Below, piece by piece: positions 1-7,361 of a stretch of 20,856 bases of DNA. Under the pieces are notes generated by a model, which was given only the letters and a program-made list of their open reading frames with translations, searched no databases and had not been told where the DNA came from. The position numbers and the translations under genes are program-made. The stretch's first letter is position 1; each line of letters opens with the position of its first letter. Source of the DNA: Clostridia bacterium (GTDB lineage: Bacteria; Bacillota; Clostridia; Christensenellales; Aristaeellaceae); contig CAAGII010000105.1 of the NCBI GenBank assembly GCA_900769875.1, forward strand, positions 1 to 20,856. Direction: 5' to 3'.

Positions 1-2
1 GC

Positions 3-2450
3 ATTCGCGAAGGTATGATGCTGCTCTCCGGCGATGTGCTGCTGCTGTTCAATCCCTTGCAGATTGACTATTCCGGCAGCGGCGCGGCGGCCATCAGCTT
101 CAAGGAGGACGTGGAGACCGGCAAAAACCACGGCGTGTACCTGCGCGGCGAGGACGGCAACGTGGCCCGCTGCCTGCAAAAGCAGTCCGTGGAAACGCTC
201 CGCAGCGTCGGCGCGGTCAATGAACAAAACCGGGTTGATATCGACACCGGCGCGGTGGTTTTCTCGCCTGCCATGCTGGCTTCGCTGGATGCCATGATGC
301 AGGGTAGGGAACAGGACTTCATCAACGACCATGTGCGTCTCTCCCTGTATGCGGATTTCCTCTACCCCTTGGGCAGCGAGGCCACGCTGGAGCGGTTCTA
401 TCAGGAAAAGCCCGAAGGCGAGTTCAGTCCCGAGCTGACCGAATGCCGCACCGCCGTATGGAACGCCCTGCGTCCCTACCGCATGAAGCTACTGCGGCTG
501 GCCCCGGCACGGTTCATCCACTTCGGCACCACCCGGGAAATCATGCGCCTGTTGAGCCGTGACATCGAGGAATATACCTCACTGGGCTGGCGGGCGGCTG
601 TCAACAGCAGTGTCCCCGATGGCGTGTCCGGCTACAACGCCGTGCTGTCCTCCCGGGCGCAGGTGGGCAGTCCCGTGCATCTGGAAACGTCTTATGTCCA
701 CGGCGATGCAGTCATCGGTAACAACGTCCTGCTGTCCTATGTGGACATCTGCGGCGAGCGCGTGCCGGACAACGTGGTGCTCCACGGCCTGAAGCAGCGG
801 GATGGCCGCTTTGTGGTACGCATCTACGGCGTGAACGACAACCCTAAGGAGGACAAGCTGTTTGGCAAGCCCCTGAGCGATATGGGCATGGCCGGCCCCC
901 TCTGGACGGCGGAGCTGTACCCTGTGTGCGCCACGGTTGCCGAGGGCGTGAAGGCCGCGCTGAACGTATACGCTATCGCCATGGGCGGCGGCGACCGAGC
1001 CGCGTGGGCGCAGGCGGGAAAGACCAGCATGTGTTCCGGCTTCAACCAGGCCGACCCGGATGCCATCATTGCGTGGGACAAGCGCATGATTGAACTGGTC
1101 ATGATGGACCGTCTGGCGAAGGACATCCGCGCGAAAGCGCCAGTCAGCAAGATTCGTAGTTCAATCAACCCGAACGGCCTGACCGAGGTACAACGAGCGT
1201 GGCTGGACAAGCGTCTATGCCATGCGGATGACAGCGAGGCCATGCGTCTGCATTACTATCTTGGCCGCATCCTGCATGGTGCGGAGGGCGAGAAGCAGAT
1301 CGCGGAAGCCTTCCGCAGGATTCAAAGGGCAGTGATTTCCCAAATCAAGCTGGAAGAAAACACGACCTGCCGCATCGCGAAGGACAGGCACACGGTGCGC
1401 CTGCCCTTGCGTGTAAACTGGGGCGGCGGCTGGAGCGATACGCCGCCATACTGTCTGGAAAACGGCGGCACAGTGCTCAATGCTGCTATCCTGCTGAACG
1501 GAAAGATGCCCGTTGAAGTCACGCTGGAGCGTCTTCCCGAAAAGAAAATCGTCTTTGACAGCCGGGATATGGACACCCACGGCGAGTTCACCGAGATAGA
1601 AGCCTTGCGGTCCGTGGGCGATCCCTATGACCCTTTTGTGCTGCAAAAGGCCGCGCTGCTGGCCTGCGGTATCATCCCGTCAGCGGGCGGCAGTCTGGAT
1701 GCTGTGCTGGAGCGGCTGGGCGGCGGTATCCTGATGAATTCCGAGGTCACAGGCGTTCCCAAGGGCAGCGGGTTGGGCACATCCTCCATTCTGGCGGGCG
1801 CGTGCGTCAAGGCGCTGTTCGAGTTCGTGGGCATCGACTACACAGAGGATGACCTGTACGCCCATGTATCGGTGATGGAGCAAATCATGTCCACCGGCGG
1901 CGGCTGGCAGGATCAGGTGGGCGGCCTGTCCATGGGCGTGAAGTACATCACCACCATGCCCGGCTTGAAGCAGGATATCCGGGTAACGCACATCCAGGTG
2001 CCGGATGCCGCATGGAACGAATTGAAGGAACGCTTTGTGCTGATCTACACCGGACAGCGCAGGCTGGCGCGAAATCTTCTGCGGGATGTCGTGGGTCGCT
2101 ACATCGGCAACGAGCCGGACAGTCTGTATGCCCTGAACGAGATTCAGCGCAGCGCGGCGCTGATGCGCTTTGAGCTGGAACGCGGAAACGTGGATGCGTT
2201 CGCCAGGCTGCTGGACGAGCACTGGAAGCTGTCCAAGATGATCGACGCGGGCAGCACCAACACGCTCATCGACCAGATTTTCGCGTCCATTGACGAGTAT
2301 GTGGACGGCAAGCTGGTGTGCGGCGCGGGTGGCGGCGGCTTCCTGCAGGTAGTCCTGAAAAAGGGCGTGACCCGGGCGCAGGTGCATGCGCGCCTGAAGG
2401 ACATCTTCCAGGACAGCGATGTGGACGTATACGATGCGGAACTGATTTGA
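3..2450 (+). CDS. fkp: Bifunctional L-fucokinase / GDP-L-fucose pyrophosphorylase, 5' end outside the window
   Basis: Salvage enzyme that phosphorylates L-fucose to fucose-1-phosphate and couples it to GTP to give GDP-fucose, in the cytoplasm. The first half of the visible protein resembles the fucose pyrophosphorylase domain, with a left-handed helix-like stretch near residues 200-270 counted from the ATG at 15. The last 350 residues form a GHMP kinase: substrate motif NWGGGWSDTPP near residue 470, the ATP loop PKGSGLGTSS near 581 and the glycine-rich motif CGAGGGGF near 768. The frame is open to the window edge and the ATG at 15 falls inside the conserved LLSGDVLLLF segment. Known FKP proteins have about 950 residues, so roughly 130 are missing upstream, including the nucleotide-binding signature. 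fucU follows after 9 nt. Family assignment is firm; whether both activities are intact cannot be judged without the N-terminus. Confidence 0.9.
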   Translation: MREGMMLLSGDVLLLFNPLQIDYSGSGAAAISFKEDVETGKNHGVYLRGEDGNVARCLQKQSVETLRSVGAVNEQNRVDIDTGAVVFSPAMLASLDAMMQGREQDFINDHVRLSLYADFLYPLGSEATLERFYQEKPEGEFSPELTECRTAVWNALRPYRMKLLRLAPARFIHFGTTREIMRLLSRDIEEYTSLGWRAAVNSSVPDGVSGYNAVLSSRAQVGSPVHLETSYVHGDAVIGNNVLLSYVDICGERVPDNVVLHGLKQRDGRFVVRIYGVNDNPKEDKLFGKPLSDMGMAGPLWTAELYPVCATVAEGVKAALNVYAIAMGGGDRAAWAQAGKTSMCSGFNQADPDAIIAWDKRMIELVMMDRLAKDIRAKAPVSKIRSSINPNGLTEVQRAWLDKRLCHADDSEAMRLHYYLGRILHGAEGEKQIAEAFRRIQRAVISQIKLEENTTCRIAKDRHTVRLPLRVNWGGGWSDTPPYCLENGGTVLNAAILLNGKMPVEVTLERLPEKKIVFDSRDMDTHGEFTEIEALRSVGDPYDPFVLQKAALLACGIIPSAGGSLDAVLERLGGGILMNSEVTGVPKGSGLGTSSILAGACVKALFEFVGIDYTEDDLYAHVSVMEQIMSTGGGWQDQVGGLSMGVKYITTMPGLKQDIRVTHIQVPDAAWNELKERFVLIYTGQRRLARNLLRDVVGRYIGNEPDSLYALNEIQRSAALMRFELERGNVDAFARLLDEHWKLSKMIDAGSTNTLIDQIFASIDEYVDGKLVCGAGGGGFLQVVLKKGVTRAQVHARLKDIFQDSDVDVYDAELI

Positions 2451-2459
2451 GGTGATACG

Positions 2460-2882
2460 ATGCTGAAAGGAATCGACAAGCTGCTGACGGGTGAGCTGCT
2501 CAAGGCTCTGTGCGACATGGGTCACGGGGACGAGCTGGTGATTGCGGATGCAAATTTCCCGGCGGAAACGGTGGCCAAGCGGCTCATCCGCGTACCCGGT
2601 GTTGACGGCGTGCGGGTGGCGGAAGCTGTGCTGAGCGTGTTCCCGCTGGACACCTATGTGGACAAGCCTGCCTGCGTGATGGACTTAACCGAAAACGACA
2701 AGGCCAAGGGCATGCCTGAGCCTGTCATCTGGGGCGAATATGCACATCTGACCGGCGCGGAGTTGGGCCTGATTGAACGCTTTGATTTCTACGAACGCGC
2801 AAAGAATGCCTATCTGGTCATCCAGACAGGCGAGGAGCGGCAGTACGGCAATCTGCTGCTGACGAAGGGCGTGGTACTGTGA
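2460..2882 (+). CDS. fucU: L-fucose mutarotase (RbsD/FucU family)
   Basis: Cytoplasmic enzyme that interconverts the alpha and beta anomers of L-fucose. The 140-residue protein has the usual family length and shows the family landmarks: MGHGDE with His22, the ADANFP segment with Asp30, and near the C-terminus FYERAKNAY, QTGE and YGNLLL. The GAGGTG ribosome site overlaps the stop codon of the kinase gene and lies about 5 nt before the ATG, so the two genes are one operon and probably coupled in translation. Because fucokinases act on the beta anomer, a mutarotase beside the kinase/pyrophosphorylase fits a salvage route to GDP-fucose. RbsD (ribose pyranase) is the nearest alternative, but the fucose neighbour and the FucU-like C-terminus favour FucU. 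Confidence 0.93.
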   Translation: MLKGIDKLLTGELLKALCDMGHGDELVIADANFPAETVAKRLIRVPGVDGVRVAEAVLSVFPLDTYVDKPACVMDLTENDKAKGMPEPVIWGEYAHLTGAELGLIERFDFYERAKNAYLVIQTGEERQYGNLLLTKGVVL

Positions 2883-2938
2883 TCGGACTGCGCGCACAAA
2901 CCAGAAAGACGATTGAAAGTCATGGAGGAGCAATACAC

Positions 2939-3051
2939 ATGAAGAATCTCGCTGCTTGGGTACTGATGATTGCCATACGATTGTCGGCCCTGACAGTGTA
3001 AAAGAAGGTATGAAAAAAGCCTTGGCAAAAGTCACAAAACGATACGAATAA
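2939..3051 (+). pseudogene. Possible remnant of a small or decayed gene after fucU
   Basis: An ATG at 2939 has a good upstream site (GGAGGAG, about 8 nt away) but its frame closes after 20 codons at 3001 (begins MKNLAAWV). A second frame covering the same bases reads a protein-like tail, TDDCHTIVGPDSVKEG followed by a lysine-rich segment ending at a TAA at 3049-3051, but has no start codon and opens only at 2917. The join suggests one short coding region broken by a frameshift, or the fused ends of a deleted gene. I do not recognise the tail. It lies directly before the operon terminator. The alternative is chance openness in a spacer. Confidence 0.25.
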
Positions 3052-3056
3052 TCATA

Positions 3057-3095
3057 AGCAGTAGACCGCTTCGAAAGAAACGGCTGCTGTTTTTT
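3057..3095 (+). terminator. Intrinsic terminator of the fkp-fucU operon
   Basis: AGCAG and CCG on the left pair with CGG and CTGCT on the right, with a 4-nt bulge on the left arm. The stem is followed by GTTTTTTG. It stands about 175 nt after the fucU stop and right after the possible remnant, so it probably ends transcription of the fucose genes. Confidence 0.6.
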
Positions 3096-3103
3096 GTGCA
3101 TAA

Positions 3104-3134
3104 CAAAAAGCACCCCTTTTATCAAGAGGTGCTT
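3104..3134 (-). terminator. Intrinsic terminator of the greA-lysS operon
   Basis: On the minus strand AAGCACC and GGTGCTT form a 7-bp stem that runs directly into a T-rich stretch (TTTTTG). It lies about 155 nt past the lysS stop. It faces the plus-strand terminator at 3057-3095, as expected between converging operons. Confidence 0.6.
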
Positions 3135-3187
3135 CATGCTGGAAGTCGTACACTCCTTGCCGTCTTGGCATGAAATTGTTGTTCAGC

Positions 3188-3216
3188 GGTGCACTTCTGG
3201 TGCACTCTGGTGCACT
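3188..3216. repeat. Three direct copies of GGTGCACT spaced by one helical turn
   Basis: GGTGCACT begins at 3188, 3199 and 3209, so the units repeat every 10-11 bases, and a degenerate fourth copy (GGTGCTTT) lies near 3230. Each unit contains the palindrome GTGCAC. The cluster sits just past the lysS stop, in the spacer. A protein-binding array or recombinase arm sites are possible; simple slippage of a short repeat is the plainer explanation. Confidence 0.6.
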
Positions 3217-3288
3217 TTTCAGTGATTTCGGTGCTTTTTAAGCCCTGAATCGCTGATTTCTGTACGATTCAATACGATTTCCGTAACT

Positions 3289-4779
3289 TTACTTGTCAAG
3301 CGGCTTCATCGTGGGGAACAGCAGTACATCGCGAATCGTGGGGCTGTCGGTCAGCAGCATCACCATGCGGTCGATACCGAAGCCCAGACCGCCGGTGGGC
3401 GGCATGCCGTACTCGAGCGCATTCACGAAATCCTCGTCGATTTCGGCCTTTGCGCCCTGGGCGATGCGCTGCTGCATCTGCTCCTCGAAGCGGCGACGCT
3501 GGTCGATGGGGTCGTTCAGCTCGGAGAAGGCGTTGCCCATCTCGTGGCCGGTGATGAAGAACTCAAAGCGCTCGGTCAGCGTGGGATCCTCAGGCTTGCG
3601 CTTGGCGAGCGGGCTGATCTCCACCGGATAGTCGGTGATGAAAGTGGGCTGAATCAGCGTAGGCTCGACATACTCGTCAAACAGCGCTGCGAGACAGTCG
3701 CCGCGGCGGGCGTCCTTTTCCACATGGATGCCGCGGCGATCCATTTCAGCGCGAGCCTCCTCGTCGCTTGCCCATGTTGTCCAGTCTACGCCGCAGGCTT
3801 CCTTGACTGCGTCAGCCATGGTGATGCGCTTCCACGGGGCCTTGAGATGGATCACCTGTCCCTGATAGGTGACGTCGCTCGTGCCCAGCGCCTTGATGGC
3901 GACGAACTCGTACAGCTCCTCCACCATCTTCATGATATCCCTGTAATCGGCGTAAGCCTGATAGGTTTCCACGCTGGTAAATTCGGGGTTGTGCGTCGCG
4001 TCCATGCCCTCGTTGCGGAAGATGCGGCCCACCTCGTACACGCGCTCAAAGCCGCCCACGATCAGGCGCTTGAGATACAGCTCGGTCTCGATGCGCAGCA
4101 GCATGTCGATATCCAGCGCGTTGTGATGGGTGCGGAAGGGCTTCGCGGAAGCGCCGATCTCGACCGTCTGCAGCACGGGCGTGTCAACCTCCAGATAGCC
4201 ATGGCTGTCCAGGAACTCACGCACGGCGCTGATGATGCGGCTGCGCTTGCGGAAGGTGTCCTTCACCTCGGGATTCACAATGCAGTCCACATAGCGCTGA
4301 CGGTAGCGCAGGTCGGTATCCACCAGACCGTGGAACTTCTCCGGCAGCACCTTCAGGCTCTTGGCGAGCAGCGTCAGCTCCCTGACGTGGATGCTGACCT
4401 CGCCGGTTTTGGTGCGGAACACCACGCCCTTCACGCCGAAGATGTCGCCGATATCGCTCTGCTTGAAGGCCTGATAGGCTTCGGCGCCAAGATCGTCGCG
4501 GGTCACATACATCTGAATGGTGCCCTCGCCGTCCAGCAGATGGGCGAAGGCGGCCTTGCCCATCACGCGGCGGCTGGTCATGCGCCCGGCGATGGCGACC
4601 TCGCTGCCCTCCAGCGCGTCAAAATCCGATACAATTTCGGTGGAATGGTGCGTCACGTCAAACTTGGTGATGGCATAGGGATTCTGCCCCGCGTCCAGCA
4701 GCGACTGAAGCTTCTGGCGGCGGATGATCTCCTGCTCGGTGAGCGCGGGGGTCAGAGGCGTTACGGGATAATCAGCCAT
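3289..4779 (-). CDS. lysS: Lysyl-tRNA synthetase, class II
   Basis: Charges tRNA-Lys with lysine in the cytoplasm. The 496-residue length is typical of bacterial LysS. An N-terminal OB-fold anticodon-binding domain covers about residues 55-145. The class II core follows with motif 2 at 246-268 (GRIFRNEGMD then HNPEFT), the lysine-enzyme signature YQAYADY, and motif 3 near 465-490 (LGFGIDRMVMLLT, ending RDVLLFPTMKP). The ATG at 4779 is preceded by AAAGGAG about 8 nt upstream. The gene lies 34 nt after greA with no terminator between, so both are read from the greA promoter. No T-box motif is seen ahead of it. Nothing looks broken; the assignment is secure. Confidence 0.98.
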   Translation of the reverse strand: MADYPVTPLTPALTEQEIIRRQKLQSLLDAGQNPYAITKFDVTHHSTEIVSDFDALEGSEVAIAGRMTSRRVMGKAAFAHLLDGEGTIQMYVTRDDLGAEAYQAFKQSDIGDIFGVKGVVFRTKTGEVSIHVRELTLLAKSLKVLPEKFHGLVDTDLRYRQRYVDCIVNPEVKDTFRKRSRIISAVREFLDSHGYLEVDTPVLQTVEIGASAKPFRTHHNALDIDMLLRIETELYLKRLIVGGFERVYEVGRIFRNEGMDATHNPEFTSVETYQAYADYRDIMKMVEELYEFVAIKALGTSDVTYQGQVIHLKAPWKRITMADAVKEACGVDWTTWASDEEARAEMDRRGIHVEKDARRGDCLAALFDEYVEPTLIQPTFITDYPVEISPLAKRKPEDPTLTERFEFFITGHEMGNAFSELNDPIDQRRRFEEQMQQRIAQGAKAEIDEDFVNALEYGMPPTGGLGFGIDRMVMLLTDSPTIRDVLLFPTMKPLDK

Positions 4780-4813
4780 GATTACTGCTCCTTTGCTGTA
4801 TCATTGGGGGCGG

Positions 4814-5290
4814 TCAGCGATTGATCTCCTTCACGCGGAATTTCAGTACGCCCATGGGCACCTCAACCTCGATGATCTGCCCCACCTCGGCGCCCACAAG
4901 ACCGGCGCCGACGGGACACTCGTTGGAAATCTTGCCCTCGAAGGGGTCGGCCTCCTCCGCACCGACGATGCTGTAGGTCACATCCCCGCCGTTGGAGAGA
5001 TCTTCCACCGTCACCGTGGTGCCTACGGAAACGCGCTCGGTGCTGATCTGATCGTCGCTCACCACGTTGGCGTTGCGGATGGCAGCCTGCAGGCGGGCGA
5101 TTTCCGTTTCGTTCTCGCTCTGCTTATTCTTGGCTTCGGTGTATTCGGCGTTTTCGGAAAGGTCGCCGTAGCCGCGGGCAAATTCGATTTCCTTCGCGAT
5201 CTCGTTGCGAACCACGGACACGCGATAATCCAGCTCTTCCTGCAGCTTGGCAAGACCGGCTTCGGTAATCAGGTTCTTCTTGTCAGCCAT
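4814..5290 (-). CDS. greA: Transcription elongation factor GreA
   Basis: Binds RNA polymerase in its secondary channel and stimulates cleavage of backtracked transcripts. From the ATG at 5290 the protein has 158 residues, the same as E. coli GreA. The N-terminal coiled coil carries the signature GDLSENAEYTEAK with the acidic tip residues, and the C-terminal FKBP-like domain ends VPMGVLKFRVKEI. The frame is open further upstream to an ATG at 5353, but the start at 5290 is favoured by AAAGGAG at 5300-5306 (9 nt spacing) and by family length. greA is followed by lysS after 34 nt, an arrangement common in Bacillota. Its promoter is at 5418-5446, leaving a leader of about 120 nt. Confidence 0.97.
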   Translation of the reverse strand: MADKKNLITEAGLAKLQEELDYRVSVVRNEIAKEIEFARGYGDLSENAEYTEAKNKQSENETEIARLQAAIRNANVVSDDQISTERVSVGTTVTVEDLSNGGDVTYSIVGAEEADPFEGKISNECPVGAGLVGAEVGQIIEVEVPMGVLKFRVKEINR

Positions 5291-5417
5291 GATGAGGCTC
5301 TCCTTTCGGCGGGCGGCAGGGGGGAACAGCAAGCCCTCCTTGCCCGGGGTCATATCAAAGAAGCACCGCTTCGCGTATGCTCAACGCCTGTGAAGGGTGC
5401 AATCGTTACAGCGTATT

Positions 5418-5446
5418 ATTATAGTAGAAACGGCGCCTTTTGTCAA
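5418..5446 (-). promoter_or_regulatory. Fully consensus sigma-70 promoter for greA-lysS
   Basis: On the minus strand TTGACA (5446-5441), a 17-nt spacer and TATAAT (5423-5418) match the housekeeping consensus at every position. The start of transcription should be near 5411. The -35 box contains the TGA stop codon of the upstream phosphodiesterase gene. The leader from about 5411 to 5291 contains two small hairpins, GAAGC/GCTTC at 5360-5372 and GCAAG/CTTGC at 5329-5343, with no recognised riboswitch. Confidence 0.9.
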
Positions 5447-6273
5447 CGCCCAGGAACAAACCCCTCAAAGATTTGCAGATCGTATGCATGGCGCAGCGCG
5501 TCCATTTCCTGCCGGGAGCGCACGACCCAGCACGCGGTGCAGGGACGCCACACGCGCCGGACCAGCCGCAGCCCAAGGCTGTCTGTTCGGTGATCCCACG
5601 CGATGAAGTCGGGTCTGGACAGAACGTTGCCAAGCAGCGTCTGCATCAGCAGGAGGGCGGGCAGCGACGCGCGCTCTTCACCGGGTGGAAGCCCCCTTCG
5701 TCCGTATGCCAGCTGGCCGCGAAGCACCTGCGGCGCATGGATGCGGAACCACCACAGAATGCGCGGATCAAAGGACTCCACGCACCATGGCGCGGCGTGG
5801 GGGGCAGCGCGCATCGTGTCAAGGACAAGCCGGCACAGCGCCGCGTTGTGCCTGCCGCTTTTCAGCTCGATGATCAGGGGCACGCGCCCTGCCGTTACGC
5901 GGAGCGCCTCGTCAAGCGAGGGGATGCGGCAGCCCGCCTGCTTCATCGGCAGCGCCTGCAGCTCCCGCAGGGTGCTGTCGCCAACGGGCGGGTGCGGGCC
6001 CGGGGCGGCAATCACGCGGTCAGGGGAAGCGTCGTGGATCACTGCCAAACGGTGGTCGCGTGTCAGACGCACGTCCAGCTCAATACCAAAGCCCTGAGCG
6101 GCGGCTTCTTCAAAGGCGGGCAGCGTGTTCTCGGCGCGGCTCTCGTTCCACAGCCCGCGGTGCGCGTACAGATGCCCCGTGAACGCATCCATGCTGCGCC
6201 GGGGCGCGCGGGGGCGCATCAGCCACAGCCAGACGGGCGGCAGCGCCGCTAGTATCCAAAGAAGCACCGGCAT
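5443..6273 (-). CDS. Membrane-anchored glycerophosphodiester phosphodiesterase
   Basis: Predicted to split glycerophosphodiesters into an alcohol and glycerol-3-phosphate. Residues 2-19 (from the ATG at 6273) are one hydrophobic segment, followed by RPRAPRR, so the protein is probably anchored in the membrane by its N-terminus. The GDPD barrel starts at AHRG with catalytic His38 and continues with ENT, the metal ligands Glu65 and Asp67 in GIELDVR, the second catalytic His80 in IHD, and Glu136 in IIELKSG. The start at 6273 has a GAGGAGGT site 7 nt away; the ATG at 6303 overlaps a likely -10 box and is rejected. Length is 276 residues. It lies directly upstream of greA on the same strand, so read-through is possible. 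The true substrate is unknown. Confidence 0.9.
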   Translation of the reverse strand: MPVLLWILAALPPVWLWLMRPRAPRRSMDAFTGHLYAHRGLWNESRAENTLPAFEEAAAQGFGIELDVRLTRDHRLAVIHDASPDRVIAAPGPHPPVGDSTLRELQALPMKQAGCRIPSLDEALRVTAGRVPLIIELKSGRHNAALCRLVLDTMRAAPHAAPWCVESFDPRILWWFRIHAPQVLRGQLAYGRRGLPPGEERASLPALLLMQTLLGNVLSRPDFIAWDHRTDSLGLRLVRRVWRPCTACWVVRSRQEMDALRHAYDLQIFEGFVPGR

Positions 6274-6301
6274 GATCTTGACCTCCTCATACGTTTCTTC
6301 C

Positions 6302-6307
6302 ATTATA
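6302..6307 (-). promoter_or_regulatory. Probable -10 box of the phosphodiesterase gene
   Basis: TATAAT on the minus strand lies about 30 nt before the favoured start codon at 6273, which would give a short leader containing the ribosome site. I see no good -35 box at the right distance, so an activator or a weak promoter is possible. It stands back to back with the asparaginase promoter. Confidence 0.45.
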
Positions 6308-6316
6308 ACACAGCTT

Positions 6317-6345
6317 TTGCAATGCTGGCGGGTTTGTGCTATACT
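6317..6345 (+). promoter_or_regulatory. Promoter of the asparaginase operon
   Basis: TTGCAA at 6317-6322, a 17-nt spacer and TATACT at 6340-6345. Transcription should begin near 6352, about 29 nt before the ATG at 6381. The divergent -10 box at 6302-6307 lies only 9 nt upstream of this -35 box, so the two promoters probably cannot be occupied independently. Confidence 0.7.
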
Positions 6346-6380
6346 GTTGCGGAATTCATATGACCGGGAGGAACACCATC

Positions 6381-7346
6381 ATGCGCCTGACCCTGCTTGC
6401 CACCGGCGGTACCATCGCCTGCCGGCACACACCCGACGGACTGACCCCCGCGCTGCCCGCCTGTGAGCTGCTCAGGTCGGTACCTGTGCGCCCCGGCGTG
6501 GAGGTGATCGGACGCGACCTGATGCGGATGGATTCCAGCAACATTCAGCCCGAGGAATGGTCGCTGATGGCCAGAGCCGTGGACGAGGCCTTCCGGACAA
6601 GCGACGGCGTGGTGCTGACCCACGGTACGGATACCATGGGCTATACCGCCGCGGCGCTGAGCTACATGCTGGCCGGGCAGACAAAGCCGCTGATCCTCAC
6701 CGGCAGCCAGCTTCCCATAGGCGCGCCGCTGTCCGATGCGGAGAGCAACCTTGCCTGCGCGCTGGAGGCCGCGACGCAGGGCGTGCCGGGCACCTATGTG
6801 TGCTTCAACCGCAAGCTGATCATGGGCACGCGCGCCGTCAAGACGCACACCACCTCCTTTGACGCGTTTGACAGCGTGAACAAGGAGAAGGCAGGCTACA
6901 TTGACAGCGAGGGCGTTCACTTTGCGCACCCTGTGCCGATGGGGTGCGACTATCAGCTGCGGGACGCGGTGGACACGCGCGTGTTTCTGCTCAAGCTCGT
7001 ACCCGGCACGCAGCCGGATGTGCTTGACTTTGTCGCCACCGCCGGATACCGCGGGCTGGTGATTGAGGCGTTCGGTCTGGGCGGACTGCATTATATCCGC
7101 CGCAATCTTGTGGAAAAGCTGCGTCAGCTCCGCGACGCGGGCGTGCGCGTGCTGGTGGTGACCCAGTGCATGTATGAGAAGGCGGATCTTTCCATCTATG
7201 AGGTGGGCATGCAGATGCTGCGCACCAATGTCATCAGCGGACTGGATATGACGACCGAGGCGGCTGTGACCAAGCTGATGTGGGCGCTCGCGCAGGATGA
7301 TCCCGACGAGCTGCTCGCGCGCAGCCTGTGCGGCGAGGTCGGCTGA
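6381..7346 (+). CDS. ansA: Type I L-asparaginase
   Basis: Hydrolyses L-asparagine to aspartate and ammonia. No signal peptide is visible, in line with the cytoplasmic type I enzymes. From the ATG at 6381 the protein has 321 residues. It shows the first catalytic motif TGGTIA with Thr11, substrate residues Asp51-Ser52, the second motif LTHGTDTMGYT with Thr83 and Asp84, and Lys154 in RAVKTHT. The frame opens earlier, at 6336, but that ATG lies inside the promoter; GGGAGG about 9 nt before 6381 supports the later start. The stop is followed after 15 nt by the DUF4340-type gene, so this is the first gene of a three-gene operon. The sequence alone does not show why asparaginase is grouped with a MATE transporter. 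Confidence 0.93.
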   Translation: MRLTLLATGGTIACRHTPDGLTPALPACELLRSVPVRPGVEVIGRDLMRMDSSNIQPEEWSLMARAVDEAFRTSDGVVLTHGTDTMGYTAAALSYMLAGQTKPLILTGSQLPIGAPLSDAESNLACALEAATQGVPGTYVCFNRKLIMGTRAVKTHTTSFDAFDSVNKEKAGYIDSEGVHFAHPVPMGCDYQLRDAVDTRVFLLKLVPGTQPDVLDFVATAGYRGLVIEAFGLGGLHYIRRNLVEKLRQLRDAGVRVLVVTQCMYEKADLSIYEVGMQMLRTNVISGLDMTTEAAVTKLMWALAQDDPDELLARSLCGEVG

Positions 7347-7361
7347 GGGGGAGGGGAGACG

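Larger units (their letters stand above)
2883..3288. other. Gene-free stretch between fucU and lysS
   Basis: About 400 nt between two converging transcription units. It is visibly richer in A+T than its flanks from about 2900 to 3120. It holds a possible short gene remnant (2939-3051), a plus-strand terminator for the fucose operon, a minus-strand terminator for lysS, and a cluster of GGTGCACT direct repeats followed by two TACGATT copies near 3262-3280. No complete gene is visible on either strand. Confidence 0.6.

Noticed and set aside
3544..4824. Long plus-strand open frame opposite lysS
   Set aside because: Antisense shadow of lysS; low-complexity His/Ala/Leu-rich translation and no ribosome site.
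5291..5353. Extended GreA start at 5353
   Set aside because: The added 21 residues are not GreA-like, and the start at 5290 has a well-spaced AAAGGAG and gives the standard 158-residue protein.
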